A stretch of DNA of 61,179 nt from Zoogloeaceae bacterium G21618-S1. GTDB lineage: Bacteria; Pseudomonadota; Gammaproteobacteria; Burkholderiales; Rhodocyclaceae. Below are positions 17,700 to 26,331 of this stretch, piece by piece (position 1 is the first letter of the stretch; each line of letters opens with the position of its first letter). The notes under the pieces are model-generated. The model was not told the DNA's origin, did not search any database, and saw only the letters and a program-made list of their open reading frames with translations. The position numbers and the translations under genes are program-made. The stretch lies in assembly GCA_027214125.1 (NCBI GenBank), contig JAPWHF010000019.1, positions 1-61,179 on the forward strand. The letters are read 5' to 3'.

Positions 17700-18482
17700 T
17701 CAAACCCCCTTGAAAACCGGTGTGCGCTTCTCGGCAAAGGCGTCGATGCCTTCCTGCCAGTCTTTGGTGGTGCCAACAAACATCATGCCTTCGAGCTCGG
17801 CCGTGAGCGCCGCGTCGAGCGTGCGCTCGGCGGCCATGTTGAGCTGCTCCTTGGCCAGTTGCATCGAGAACGGCGCCTTGCTGGCAATGCGCTGCGCAAA
17901 CTCGCGCGCCCCGTCCAGAAAGCCATCATCTGGCAACACGCGATTGGCCAGGCCGATGCGCACCGCCTCCTCGCCCTTGATCCGCTCACCCAGAAACACC
18001 AGCTCGCGCGCCTTGGCCAGCCCGACCAGGCGCGGCAGCAGATAGGTGACGCCGCCGCCCAAGTAGTTGCCGATACTCACTTCGGGCAGCCCGATCTGCG
18101 CGCTCTCGGCCATCAGAATGAAATCCGAGGCCATCGCCACTTCGGCACCTGCGCCCAAGGCATAGCCATTGACCGCCGCAATCACCGGCTTCGATAGCAA
18201 CATCAGCCGCTTGCAGACAATCTGCTCGCCCTGCAGATACTGGCGTCGGTCAAACGCCGTGCGGCCGGTCTTGTGTTCTTTCAGGTCGGCACCCACGCAG
18301 AACGCCCGTCCCTCGCCGGTGAGCAACACCACGCGTACGTCTTTATCCGCCTCTGCCACACCCAGCGCGTCGTTCAGCTCGTCGTACAGCGTCTGCGTGA
18401 CGGCATTCATGCGATGCGGCCGGTTGAGCCGGATCTCGGCAATGCCGTTTTTCATCTCGTACAGAATCGTTTCGTAAGCCAT
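17700..18482 (-). CDS. enoyl-CoA hydratase/isomerase family protein
   Basis: A 260-residue crotonase with both catalytic glutamates in place: E114 in LGAGAEVAM and E134 in GLPEVSIG. Oxyanion-hole residues lie in AFCVGADLKEH. ATG 18482 has AGAGGAGTGACC upstream. It is the first gene of the three-gene operon with the NDP-forming synthetase and the second, atypical crotonase, and lies 63 bases below an RpiR regulator on the same strand. Hydration of an enoyl- or cinnamoyl-CoA made by the synthetase is the simplest role. Confidence 0.85.
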   Translation of the reverse strand: MAYETILYEMKNGIAEIRLNRPHRMNAVTQTLYDELNDALGVAEADKDVRVVLLTGEGRAFCVGADLKEHKTGRTAFDRRQYLQGEQIVCKRLMLLSKPVIAAVNGYALGAGAEVAMASDFILMAESAQIGLPEVSIGNYLGGGVTYLLPRLVGLAKARELVFLGERIKGEEAVRIGLANRVLPDDGFLDGAREFAQRIASKAPFSMQLAKEQLNMAAERTLDAALTAELEGMMFVGTTKDWQEGIDAFAEKRTPVFKGV

Positions 18483-18545
18483 GGTCACTCCTCTGAATTG
18501 CGCATTCGGTTCTGCGGCCGCACCGCACAAAATCGTTCAAACACT

Positions 18546-19484
18546 TCATCGCATCTCGATGCCCAACGCATCGAGAAACTGCTCCTGCCGCTCCAGCGCC
18601 CGTAGCGCCTTGCCGCCCAACTCTTTGGCCACCAGATTGGTCAGCCCCTCGCAAAACACCACATAGGCGCCGATGCTGTTGCTGATGAAACTGCTCTGGT
18701 GCGGAATGAAAAACGCATGCCCGGCCCGCGCAGCCAGGGGTGAGGCGCGAGAGTCGGTCAGCGCAATCACCGAAATACCCGCCTCACTGGCCACCCGCGC
18801 CACCTCGGCCACCCGGCGGCTATACGGCTTGACGCTGGACACCACCAGCACATCGCCCTTGCCCATCTGCGCCAGCGCTTCGGCAATGCCCTGCCCCGGC
18901 GCATCCAGTAGCGACACATCCGGGCGCACCAGACTCAAGCCATACGACAGCAGGCTGGTCACCGCATGGATCTGGCGAACGCCAAAGAGCCGCACCCGAC
19001 GCGCACGCGCCAGCAGCCGCGCCGCCTGGCGCAATTCGGTGGCATCCAGTTGAGAGAGAAAGCCGTCGACATTCGCCGTCGACTCGCGCGCGAGCTGAAC
19101 GACCACGCCCACGTAATCGTCGGTGTCGCCATCCGCATCGAGCAGGCGGTGTGCCTGACGGCTATAGAAATTGCCATGCGCCCCGGCAATGCGGTCGCGA
19201 AACACGCTCTGAAAATCGGAAAAGCCCGAGTAGCCAAGGCTGCGCACCATGCGCGAGAGCGTCGACGCATTCACACTCAAACAGCCCGCCAACTCGGTGA
19301 TCGAGCGCACCGCCACTTCTTCGGGGCGATCCACCAGCCGCGCCACCACATCCAGCGCCTTCTTGCCCAAAGACACTTCCGCCTCGCCCCGCCGGATACG
19401 CACCACCAACTCGCGCAAAGCCTCCACACTGCGCGGCGGCAGTGGCGGCTCAACACATTGCGCCGAAGCAAGCGGGGAATTCAC
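18546..19484 (-). CDS. RpiR-family (HTH + SIS) transcriptional regulator
   Basis: About 312 residues. The N-terminal HTH_6 domain (about 35-110, with ITELAGCLSVNASTLSRMVR) is followed by a SIS domain (about 150-290, with VRLFGVRQIHAVTSLLSYGL and VLVVSSVKPYSRRVAEVA). RpiR proteins sense phosphosugars or other small ligands. The GTG at 19484 is chosen because the family homology starts soon after it and GGAG lies upstream, though 12 bases away. The frame is open further upstream without coding character. It probably controls the adjacent crotonase/synthetase operon. Confidence 0.8.
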   Translation of the reverse strand: MNSPLASAQCVEPPLPPRSVEALRELVVRIRRGEAEVSLGKKALDVVARLVDRPEEVAVRSITELAGCLSVNASTLSRMVRSLGYSGFSDFQSVFRDRIAGAHGNFYSRQAHRLLDADGDTDDYVGVVVQLARESTANVDGFLSQLDATELRQAARLLARARRVRLFGVRQIHAVTSLLSYGLSLVRPDVSLLDAPGQGIAEALAQMGKGDVLVVSSVKPYSRRVAEVARVASEAGISVIALTDSRASPLAARAGHAFFIPHQSSFISNSIGAYVVFCEGLTNLVAKELGGKALRALERQEQFLDALGIEMR

Positions 19485-19775
19485 GAGGGTATCGGACTCC
19501 TGATCAGGTCGGGGCGTGGCGCCCCATCTGTGCGCAATAAAATTTGCGTTCCGGCCACGCTCAGCAAGAATAGTTGCATTTCGTGCCGCATGGCAAGTCC
19601 GCGAACACCGACCAACTTGAACACGCAAACCCACATGACATCGCCGCAGCGCAATGCATCGATAGCCACTCGGCGCGCAGCCCGGCGAACTCTGAAACAC
19701 CCATAAAGAATCAAATCGTCCCCATTGGCATATACTTTGGCGCTCGACAATTGCCCATGGATTCACCCCCCGCAG

Positions 19776-20729
19776 ATGGCCAGACGACAACGGAAATCCA
19801 AAGAATCTCCACTCGACATCGCACTCGCTTCCGACTGGCGCCTCTCCGCCATCATGACGGCCGCATGCTTCTTTGGCCCCAGAATCCTGAGCGCCATACT
19901 CGACACATCCCCCCTACTCAAAGGCCTCGGCATTGCCTTCACGATGATTGGCACCCTGTTGGCAGCGGTGTTCGGCGCGATCGCAGTGATCAAGCTCGGA
20001 AAGCAGCTTCTCAAGCCCCGCCCCCTGCCTGAATGGCCCAACCTCTCCCCTGCGGACCGCCGCACACTCAAAGGCACGCCGCGCAACGAACCCTCCATTC
20101 ATGTCGCGCCGGCCGGATCACTGCCAGGCCCGACCGCCGCACCCGAGACGTGGTCCATCGATGTGCTGCATCGCATTGAATGGAAGCGTTTCGAAGACCT
20201 GTGCTGTGCGTTCTATGTCGAGAAAGGCATTCGCGCACGCACCACCGCGCTCGGCCCCGACGGCGGCGTCGACGTCCATCTGTATCAGGACGACGCGGCG
20301 CCCGCGCAGGCCACCGCCATCGTGCAATGCAAGGCACACAACAGCCGCATCGGCGTCAAACCGATCCGTGAGCTGCGCGGCGTGATGGCGCACGAAAAGG
20401 TCGACAAGGCTTTTTTCATGGCGCCCGGTGGCTTCACCGACGAGGCGCGTGCCTTCGCTACCGGGCATCGCATCACCTTGCTCGATGCCAAACTGTTCTA
20501 CGCCATGATCGTCCGCCTGCCGGCCGAATCGCAGCGGCGTCTGCTGGCCCTCGCCACCGAAGGCGACTGGACGACGCCCACCTGCCCGAATTGCGGCAAG
20601 AAACTTGTCGCCCGCAACAGCAAGCGTGGCCCGCTCTGGGGCTGCCGAAGCTACCCGCGCTGCCGCGGAATGATTCCGAGGCGACAGACCGACGCCGCAA
20701 CACGCATGCCCACCACGGAAGTGTTTTGA
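19776..20729 (+). CDS. membrane-anchored Mrr-like restriction endonuclease with topoisomerase zinc finger
   Basis: A 317-residue protein. Two hydrophobic segments (about 22-42 and 50-73) precede a Mrr_cat domain (about 130-245) with the PD-(D/E)-x-K set: D162, D166 and Q184-x-K186 (VQCKAH). A C4 topoisomerase-type zinc finger uses C270, C273, C290 and C296. Mrr-type domains cleave DNA, often modified DNA; the zinc finger suggests nucleic-acid binding. Membrane anchoring is unusual for a restriction enzyme and suggests action at the envelope, for example on incoming DNA (inference). ATG 19776 has a weak ribosome site. No methyltransferase is adjacent. The next gene overlaps the stop (TGATG). 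Confidence 0.8.
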   Translation: MARRQRKSKESPLDIALASDWRLSAIMTAACFFGPRILSAILDTSPLLKGLGIAFTMIGTLLAAVFGAIAVIKLGKQLLKPRPLPEWPNLSPADRRTLKGTPRNEPSIHVAPAGSLPGPTAAPETWSIDVLHRIEWKRFEDLCCAFYVEKGIRARTTALGPDGGVDVHLYQDDAAPAQATAIVQCKAHNSRIGVKPIRELRGVMAHEKVDKAFFMAPGGFTDEARAFATGHRITLLDAKLFYAMIVRLPAESQRRLLALATEGDWTTPTCPNCGKKLVARNSKRGPLWGCRSYPRCRGMIPRRQTDAATRMPTTEVF

Positions 20730-21046
20730 TGACAAAAGCGCTACTCACCAGCCTGATGGCCTTCTTGTGCACACATGCTGCGGCAGAGTCGATCCTGCAC
20801 GCTGCCGGCAAGGCACTGGGGCAGATCAGCGCCGGCGTGGCCGAAGGCATCACCCAGCCGATGCGGGATGCACAGCCCGAGTGGATCACCATCGCACCAA
20901 GGTCAAAGCAGGAATGCATCGCCGAATCGAGCGGTGAGCTCAACACGATCTATATGCGCTGCCGCAATGGCCGACAGGAATTTGTCCGCCACGATGCCAA
21001 TGGTCGCAAGCGGGTGCTGTCAGAGCGCCCGATTCCGCAACACTAA
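20729..21046 (+). CDS. small secreted protein of unknown function
   Basis: A 105-residue protein with an N-terminal signal peptide (about residues 1-19, ending THAAA). No known domain is recognised. The mature part has two cysteines (in KQECIAES and YMRCRNGR) that could form a disulfide. Its ATG shares the TGATG overlap with the nuclease gene, so the two are translated together. Confidence 0.6.
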   Translation: MTKALLTSLMAFLCTHAAAESILHAAGKALGQISAGVAEGITQPMRDAQPEWITIAPRSKQECIAESSGELNTIYMRCRNGRQEFVRHDANGRKRVLSERPIPQH

Positions 21047-21075
21047 AAAAAACGGCCCCGACACAAGGTCGGGAC
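21045..21075 (-). terminator. terminator of the dadA-ridA-symporter operon
   Basis: On the minus strand a stem (GTCCCGACC ... GTCGGGG; plus-strand arms about 21056-21062 and 21068-21075) is followed by eight T residues (21052-21045). It lies in the 156-bp gap after the symporter stop. The rest of that gap (21076-21202) shows no gene or clear signal. Confidence 0.8.
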
Positions 21076-21202
21076 CGACAATCACGCAAGCGGGGGAGCC
21101 TGCGTGGTTTCGACGCCATCCGGGGAACACTGAGGGAGGTCCGGATAGCGCCTTGGGAGCGTTATCCCGGCAGCGCGACGCGCCGGGACAGGTTTTGCAG
21201 AA

Positions 21203-22552
21203 TCAGCCGCGCCGACCCGCAAAGTAGTCTTGCGTGAGCTTGGCAACAATGGGCGACAAGAGCAGCAGCGACACCAGGTTGGGCAGCGCCATGAAAGCGT
21301 TGAGGGTGTCGGCGACCAGCCAGACGAAGTCCAGCTGGGACACCGCGCCGATCAGTACAAAGATCGTCCACAGTGCGCGATACGGCTTTTCCACCGAGGT
21401 GCCAAACAGGTATTCCCAGCACTTTTCGCCGTAGTAGGCCCAGCCGAGAATGGTGGTGTAGGCGAACACCGCCAGCGAGATCGCCAGGAAACCCGCGCCC
21501 ACGCCGGGGAAGGCCGTGGCAAACGCGCTGGAGCTCAGCGCCGCGCCGCTCAGGCCGCTGCTCCAGGCGCCGGTGACGATCAACACGAGACCGGTCATGG
21601 TGCACACGATGAGCGTGTCGATGAAGGTGCCCATCATGCCGACCAGACCGGACTCCACCGCGTTCTTCGACTGGCCGGCCGCCTGGGCGATACCTGCCGT
21701 GCCGAGGCCTGCCTCGTTCGAAAAAATGCCGCGGGCGACACCGTAACGAATCGCCATCATGATCGCTGCGCCGGCAAAACCGCCGGTGGCCGCGGCCGGG
21801 CTGAACGCATGGCTGAAGATCAGCGCCATCGCATCGGGGATGCGATCCGCGTAGAGGCCAAGCACCACCAGCGAGGCGGCAATGTAGGCGATACACATGA
21901 AGGGCACGAGCTTTTCGGCCACCGCGCCGATGCGCTTGACGCCGCCGAGCAGCACGAAGCCGGTCAGCGCGGCAAGGATAACGCCGGTCACCCACGGGTT
22001 GATGCCAAAACTCGCCTGCATGGCTTCGGCGATGCTGTTGGACTGCACCATGTTGCCAATGCCAAAGCCGGCCAGACCGCCAAACAGCGCGAAGGCCGCC
22101 CCCAGCCAGCGCCACTTGGCACCCAAACCATTCTTGACAGCGTACATCGGACCACCGATCTGCTCACCATTGGCGTCGGTTTCGCGGTAGTGCACCGCCA
22201 GCACCACTTCGGCGTACTTGGTGGCCATGCCGACCAGGGCCGTCATCCACATCCAGAACAAGGCGCCCGGGCCACCCAGCGCAATGGCCGTGGCCACGCC
22301 AGCAATGTTGCCGGTACCCACCGTGGCAGCCAGCGCGGTCATCAGTGCAGCAAACGGCGTAATTTCACCGGGGGCATCAGCCGCCGGCTTGCGCCCCTGC
22401 CAAACCATGGCAAAGCCGGCGCCGATCTTGGCGATCGGCATCAGCTTGAGACGAACTTGCAAGAACAGGCCGGTGCCAAGAATCAGCACCAGCATTGGCG
22501 GGCCCCAGACAATGCCGTTGATGGCCGAAACGAATTGCGTCAAAGCTTCCAT
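21203..22552 (-). CDS. alanine/glycine:cation symporter (AGCS family)
   Basis: A 449-residue Na+/alanine-type symporter with about 11 hydrophobic segments. Family blocks include AATVGTGNIAGVATAIALGG, KYAEVVLAVHYR, and FSNEAGLGTAGIAQAA. AGCS proteins import alanine, glycine and sometimes D-alanine. It lies 27 bases downstream of ridA as third gene of a dadA-ridA-symporter operon, so it probably supplies D-alanine or other D-amino acids to the dehydrogenase. Confidence 0.93.
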   Translation of the reverse strand: MEALTQFVSAINGIVWGPPMLVLILGTGLFLQVRLKLMPIAKIGAGFAMVWQGRKPAADAPGEITPFAALMTALAATVGTGNIAGVATAIALGGPGALFWMWMTALVGMATKYAEVVLAVHYRETDANGEQIGGPMYAVKNGLGAKWRWLGAAFALFGGLAGFGIGNMVQSNSIAEAMQASFGINPWVTGVILAALTGFVLLGGVKRIGAVAEKLVPFMCIAYIAASLVVLGLYADRIPDAMALIFSHAFSPAAATGGFAGAAIMMAIRYGVARGIFSNEAGLGTAGIAQAAGQSKNAVESGLVGMMGTFIDTLIVCTMTGLVLIVTGAWSSGLSGAALSSSAFATAFPGVGAGFLAISLAVFAYTTILGWAYYGEKCWEYLFGTSVEKPYRALWTIFVLIGAVSQLDFVWLVADTLNAFMALPNLVSLLLLSPIVAKLTQDYFAGRRG

Positions 22553-22578
22553 GAAATCGATTCCTGATAGTGATGCGA

Positions 22579-22956
22579 TTAGCGCGCGAGACGGGCGATG
22601 GCTTCGATCTCGACGCGAGCGCCGGTCGGCAGGGCAACCACTTGCACGGTCGAGCGCGCCGGACGGTGCTCGCCAAAGCGCTTGGCAAAAACTGCATTCA
22701 TGGCTGCAAACTCGCCCAGGTCAGTCATGAAAACCGTCACCTTGATAACGTCGGCCAGGGTGGCGCCGGCGCTGGTCAGAATCCCTTCCAGGTTGTTGAA
22801 CACCTGCTCTGTCTGCACGGCGATGTCACCTTCGACTTTGCTGCCATCTGTTGCCAGCGGGATCTGGCCGGAGGTAAACAACAGGCCGTCGAGTGCGATG
22901 GCTTGCGAATAGGGGCCGATAGCCTGCGGGGCATTGGGCGTGGAAACAACATTCAT
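22579..22956 (-). CDS. ridA: RidA-family enamine/imine deaminase
   Basis: A 125-residue YjgF/YER057c/UK114 protein, normal RidA length. Catalytic-site residues match R105 and E120 of E. coli RidA: R101 in PARSTVQV and E118 in VEIEAIA. RidA hydrolyses reactive imines released by amino-acid-processing enzymes. Placed right after dadA, it would clear 2-iminoacids made by D-amino-acid oxidation. The gap to dadA is 43 bases. Confidence 0.92.
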   Translation of the reverse strand: MNVVSTPNAPQAIGPYSQAIALDGLLFTSGQIPLATDGSKVEGDIAVQTEQVFNNLEGILTSAGATLADVIKVTVFMTDLGEFAAMNAVFAKRFGEHRPARSTVQVVALPTGARVEIEAIARLAR

Positions 22957-22999
22957 CGGGCGTTCTCCTTTGGTTTGGTGGTTTTGTTTTGGGTGCGGC

Positions 23000-24253
23000 T
23001 CAGCTGTAGCGGGCGACGGTCAGCCCTTCCATGCTGATCTCGGGCGCGCGGCCACTGATCAGGTCGGCCAAGACGCGGCCGGTGCCGGCTGCCATGGTCC
23101 AGCCCAATGTGCCGTGGCCGGTGCTGAGGTAGAGATTGCGGTAGCGGGTTTCGCCCAGAATCGGGGTGCCGTCCGGCGTCATCGGGCGCAGCCCGGTCCA
23201 GAACTCGGCCTTGGACACATCGCCGCCCTTCGGGAACAGATCGGTCACCACATAATTGAGCGTCTTCTGGCGCGAGGCATCGAGCGCCAGATCGTAGCCC
23301 GACAACTGCGCCGTACCACCAACCCGAATGCGATCGCCCAGACGGGTCACCGCCACCTTGTGCGTCTCGTCCATGATGGTCGACTCCGGCGCCATCGCCG
23401 CGTCGGTAATCGGCACCGTGATCGAGAAGCCCTTGACCGGATAGACCGGGATGTTGATGCCGATCGGCTTGAGCAGCAGCGGCGAATAGCTGCCCAGCGC
23501 GAGGATGATCTTGTCGGCAGTGAGCACGCCGGCGTCGGTGCGCACGCCGGTCACACGGTCGCCCTCGCAGTCGATGCCCTGGATATTCACGCCAAAGCGG
23601 AATTTCACGCCCAGCGCCTCGGCCATCTTGGCCAGGTTCTGGGTGAACTTGAAGCAGTCGCCGGTTTCGTCGGCCGGCAGGCGCAGCGCGCCCACAAACT
23701 TGTGCTTTACCTGCGCGAGCGCCGGTTCGTATTGCAGATAGGCATCGCCTGCCAGCACCTGGTAAGGCACGCCGTATTGCTTGAGGATGTCCACATCCTT
23801 GCCCACGCTGTCGAGCTGCTTCTGGGTGCGGAACAACTGCAAGGTGCCCTGGGTGCGGTCGTCGTACTGAATGCCGGTGTCGGCGCGCAGTTGCTTGAGG
23901 CAATCGCGGCTGTATTCCGCCAGACGCACCATTCGGCCCTTGTTGATGCCGTAGCGCTCGGTCGTGCAGTTGCGCAGCATGGCCAGGCCCCAACGCCACA
24001 TCGCCGGATCGAGCATGGGCTTGATCACCAGCGGGCTGTGATGCATCAGCATCCACTTGATCGCCTTGATCGGCACCCCGGGGCCGGCCCACGGCGCCGA
24101 GTAGCCCGGCGACACCTCGCCCGCGTTGGCGTAGCTCGTCTCCAGCGCCGGGCCGGGCTGCCGATCCACCACCGTCACCTCATGCCCGGCCTTCGCCAGG
24201 TAGTAGGCCATGGTGGTGCCAATCACGCCGCTACCAAGAATAAGAACTTGCAT
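23000..24253 (-). CDS. dadA: D-amino acid dehydrogenase
   Basis: A 417-residue DAO-fold flavoenzyme. The FAD motif [17 protein letters not shown] is at about residues 4-20 and the C-terminal FAD block is [23 protein letters not shown] 24253 has GGAG upstream. It oxidises D-amino acids, classically D-alanine, to oxo acids at the inner membrane and passes electrons to quinones. It heads the operon and lies about 50 bases behind a sigma-54 promoter with two TyrR-type boxes further upstream, so control by the divergent GAFTGA regulator is expected. Confidence 0.93.
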   Translation of the reverse strand: MQVLILGSGVIGTTMAYYLAKAGHEVTVVDRQPGPALETSYANAGEVSPGYSAPWAGPGVPIKAIKWMLMHHSPLVIKPMLDPAMWRWGLAMLRNCTTERYGINKGRMVRLAEYSRDCLKQLRADTGIQYDDRTQGTLQLFRTQKQLDSVGKDVDILKQYGVPYQVLAGDAYLQYEPALAQVKHKFVGALRLPADETGDCFKFTQNLAKMAEALGVKFRFGVNIQGIDCEGDRVTGVRTDAGVLTADKIILALGSYSPLLLKPIGINIPVYPVKGFSITVPITDAAMAPESTIMDETHKVAVTRLGDRIRVGGTAQLSGYDLALDASRQKTLNYVVTDLFPKGGDVSKAEFWTGLRPMTPDGTPILGETRYRNLYLSTGHGTLGWTMAAGTGRVLADLISGRAPEISMEGLTVARYS

Positions 24254-24314
24254 GAGGCCGCTCCGTTGCTGTCGATGGGCAGCGCCGGGGAGGCGCCGCA
24301 ATGCCAAGTCAATT

Positions 24315-24330
24315 AGCAACCCCCATGCCA
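24315..24330 (-). promoter_or_regulatory. sigma-54 promoter for dadA
   Basis: On the minus strand the sequence is TGGCATGGGGGTTGCT, matching the -24/-12 consensus TGGCAYR-N4-TTGCW at every defined base. Transcription would start near 24304, giving a leader of about 50 bases before dadA. The GAFTGA-containing activator gene next door fits. Confidence 0.88.
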
Positions 24331-24395
24331 GAAGCAAAAAAAGCAAGGAAACCAATCACTTGCAAGACATTAGCGTAAGCGCAGGCAAGGGTATC

Positions 24396-24413
24396 TGTAT
24401 TGATATCCATACA
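24396..24413. promoter_or_regulatory. TyrR-type box 1
   Basis: TGTATTGATATCCATACA fits TGT-N12-ACA and lies in the longer palindrome ATCTGTAT-N8-ATACAGAT. It is centred about 100 bp upstream of the predicted dadA start, a usual enhancer distance for sigma-54 activators. Confidence 0.75.
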
Positions 24414-24476
24414 GATCGATTGAACGGCATGTTAGCAACAGACATTGATCGTTAATAATCAATTAGTTGCAAAGCA

Positions 24477-24494
24477 TGTATTGATCTAAATACA
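24477..24494. promoter_or_regulatory. TyrR-type box 2
   Basis: TGTATTGATCTAAATACA is a perfect TGTATT-N6-AATACA palindrome. It lies 81 bp from box 1 and 28 bases before the regulator's own ATG, so it could serve both as a distal enhancer for dadA and for autoregulation. Confidence 0.75.
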
Positions 24495-24522
24495 CTGTAC
24501 GTAAATCAACACGGAAGCCACC

Positions 24523-26052
24523 ATGCGCATCGCCATTCTCTTTGCCGACCGCGTCGGCATCGCGCAGGAAATCCTCGCCGTCCTCGCCCAGCGCGCGCTC
24601 AGCGTGACTGCCGTCGAAGTCGAGCCGCCCTATATCTATATTGAAGCGCCGGCATTGGCCCAGGCCGATTTCGTCAAACTGCGCGGGCAGTTGCAACAGG
24701 TGCGCGACGTGCAGTCGGTCGACGTGGTCGACATGCTCCCCGGTGCCCAGCGACGGCTCTACCTCTCCGCCCTGCTCGCCTCGCAGGCCGACCCCGTGTT
24801 CGCCATCGACACCCAGGGCCGCATCGTCATCGCCAACGGCGCGGCCGTTACCGCCTGCGGCATGCCCGAGGCCGCCCTGCTCGCCACCTCCATCCAGGCC
24901 CTCATCGGCGACCCGAGCCTGCTCGACGTGCTGGTCGAGGGCGGCTTTCACCTGCCGGTGCGCGAGATCGAAATCCACGGCGAACCCTACATGCTCGAAA
25001 CCCTGCCGCTGCACGAAACCAGCGGCCGTGCCGCCGGCGCCGTGCTCACCCTGCACGCCCCCAGCCGCATGGGCGAACGCCTCAGCGCCCTGCAAAACTA
25101 CAACGCTGGCGGCTTCGAAGCCATCCTCGGCAAGTCCGCCGAAATAGAGCAGCTCAAACAACGCGCCGCGCGCATGGCGCAAGTCGACGCCCCGCTACTC
25201 ATCACCGGCGAAACCGGCACCGGCAAAGAACTGCTCGCCCACGCCTGCCACGCCGGCAGCAGCCGCCGCGCCGAACCCTTCTTCGCGCTCAACTGCGCTG
25301 CCCTGCCCGAGAGCCTCGCCGAGAGCGAGCTCTTCGGCTACTCCCCCGGCGCCTTCACCGGCGCCCTGCGCGGCGGCAAACCCGGCCTGCTCGAAATGGC
25401 CGACGGCGGCACCGTCTTTCTGGATGAGATCGGCGAAATGTCGCCCTATCTCCAAGCCAAGCTGCTGCGCTTTCTCAACGACGGCAGCTTCCGCCGCGTC
25501 GGCGGCGACCGCGAAGCCAAAGTCGACGTGCGCATCATCAGCGCCACCCACCGCCCGCTCGAAGCCATGGTCGAAGCCGGCCACTTCCGGCAAGACCTGC
25601 TCTTCCGCCTCAACGTGCTCAACCTGCACATGCCCGCCCTGCGCGACCGCCCCGGCGACATCCTCCCCCTCGCCGACACCTTCCTCGCCCGCGCCTGCGC
25701 CCAGGCCGCCCGCCCCGCCATGCGCCTGTCCCCCGCCGCCAAATCCGCCCTGCTCGCCAACGACTGGGTCGGCAACGTGCGCCAACTCCAGAACACCATC
25801 TTCCGCGCCGTCACCATGGCCGAACGCCTCGTCATCGACGCCAGCGACCTCGAACTCGCCGACGCCGCCGCCCCCAACGAAACCACCACCGACGGCGACA
25901 TCACTACCCTCGACGCCGCCATCGCCGACTTCGAAAAATCCCTCCTCCAACGCCTCTACCGCGACTACCCCTCGAGCCGGCGGCTGGCAAAACGATTGGC
26001 AGCGTCGCACTCGGCGATTGCTGTGCGGTTACGGCGGCATGGGATCGGGTGA
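24523..26052 (+). CDS. TyrR-like sigma-54-dependent activator (ACT-PAS-AAA+-HTH)
   Basis: A 509-residue regulator: N-terminal ACT domain (about 1-70), PAS (about 80-190), AAA+ domain (about 205-430) with Walker A GETGTGKE (229-236), and a C-terminal HTH (about 465-509). Unlike E. coli TyrR it keeps a full GAFTGA loop (276-281), needed to contact sigma-54, so it should be a true sigma-54 activator. The ACT domain suggests amino-acid sensing. It is divergent from dadA-ridA-symporter; the shared gap holds two boxes and a sigma-54 promoter. The target assignment is therefore strong; the effector is unknown. Confidence 0.9.
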   Translation: MRIAILFADRVGIAQEILAVLAQRALSVTAVEVEPPYIYIEAPALAQADFVKLRGQLQQVRDVQSVDVVDMLPGAQRRLYLSALLASQADPVFAIDTQGRIVIANGAAVTACGMPEAALLATSIQALIGDPSLLDVLVEGGFHLPVREIEIHGEPYMLETLPLHETSGRAAGAVLTLHAPSRMGERLSALQNYNAGGFEAILGKSAEIEQLKQRAARMAQVDAPLLITGETGTGKELLAHACHAGSSRRAEPFFALNCAALPESLAESELFGYSPGAFTGALRGGKPGLLEMADGGTVFLDEIGEMSPYLQAKLLRFLNDGSFRRVGGDREAKVDVRIISATHRPLEAMVEAGHFRQDLLFRLNVLNLHMPALRDRPGDILPLADTFLARACAQAARPAMRLSPAAKSALLANDWVGNVRQLQNTIFRAVTMAERLVIDASDLELADAAAPNETTTDGDITTLDAAIADFEKSLLQRLYRDYPSSRRLAKRLAASHSAIAVRLRRHGIG

Positions 26053-26331
26053 GTGCGCTGCGCGGATAGTGATCTGGGGTACTTGTCACGGGGTGGAAAG
26101 CCGCGTTTAATCCTTGGTTCATAGAACTTCCCAATGAGCATGATGCTGAAGCCAGTATGAACGCACGCCGGCCCACACCAAGCAATTGAGACGGCGACGT
26201 ATTTGCATCCATTTTTTAGGATGGTCTACACAGCGAACAACCATTGAATTCAAAAGAATTTTTTTGAAAAATCGACATGCCTACATCATCGTGACGCAAT
26301 GTGTTGCGTCAATTAGGTTGTCCACTTAACG
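26053..26331. other. AT-rich non-coding junction before the gene cassette
   Basis: This 279-bp stretch has no convincing gene. It contains a 7-bp inverted repeat with 4-base loop (GACGCAA at 26293-26299, TTGCGTC at 26304-26310) and ends in AACG at the cassette boundary. No integrase gene and no complete upstream attC were found in it. Confidence 0.5.

Noticed and set aside
26293-26310. Inverted repeat GACGCAA-N4-TTGCGTC as an upstream attC or transposon end
   Set aside because: It lacks the paired core sites of attC and has no partner copy at the far side of the cassette, so it is only noted in the junction entry.
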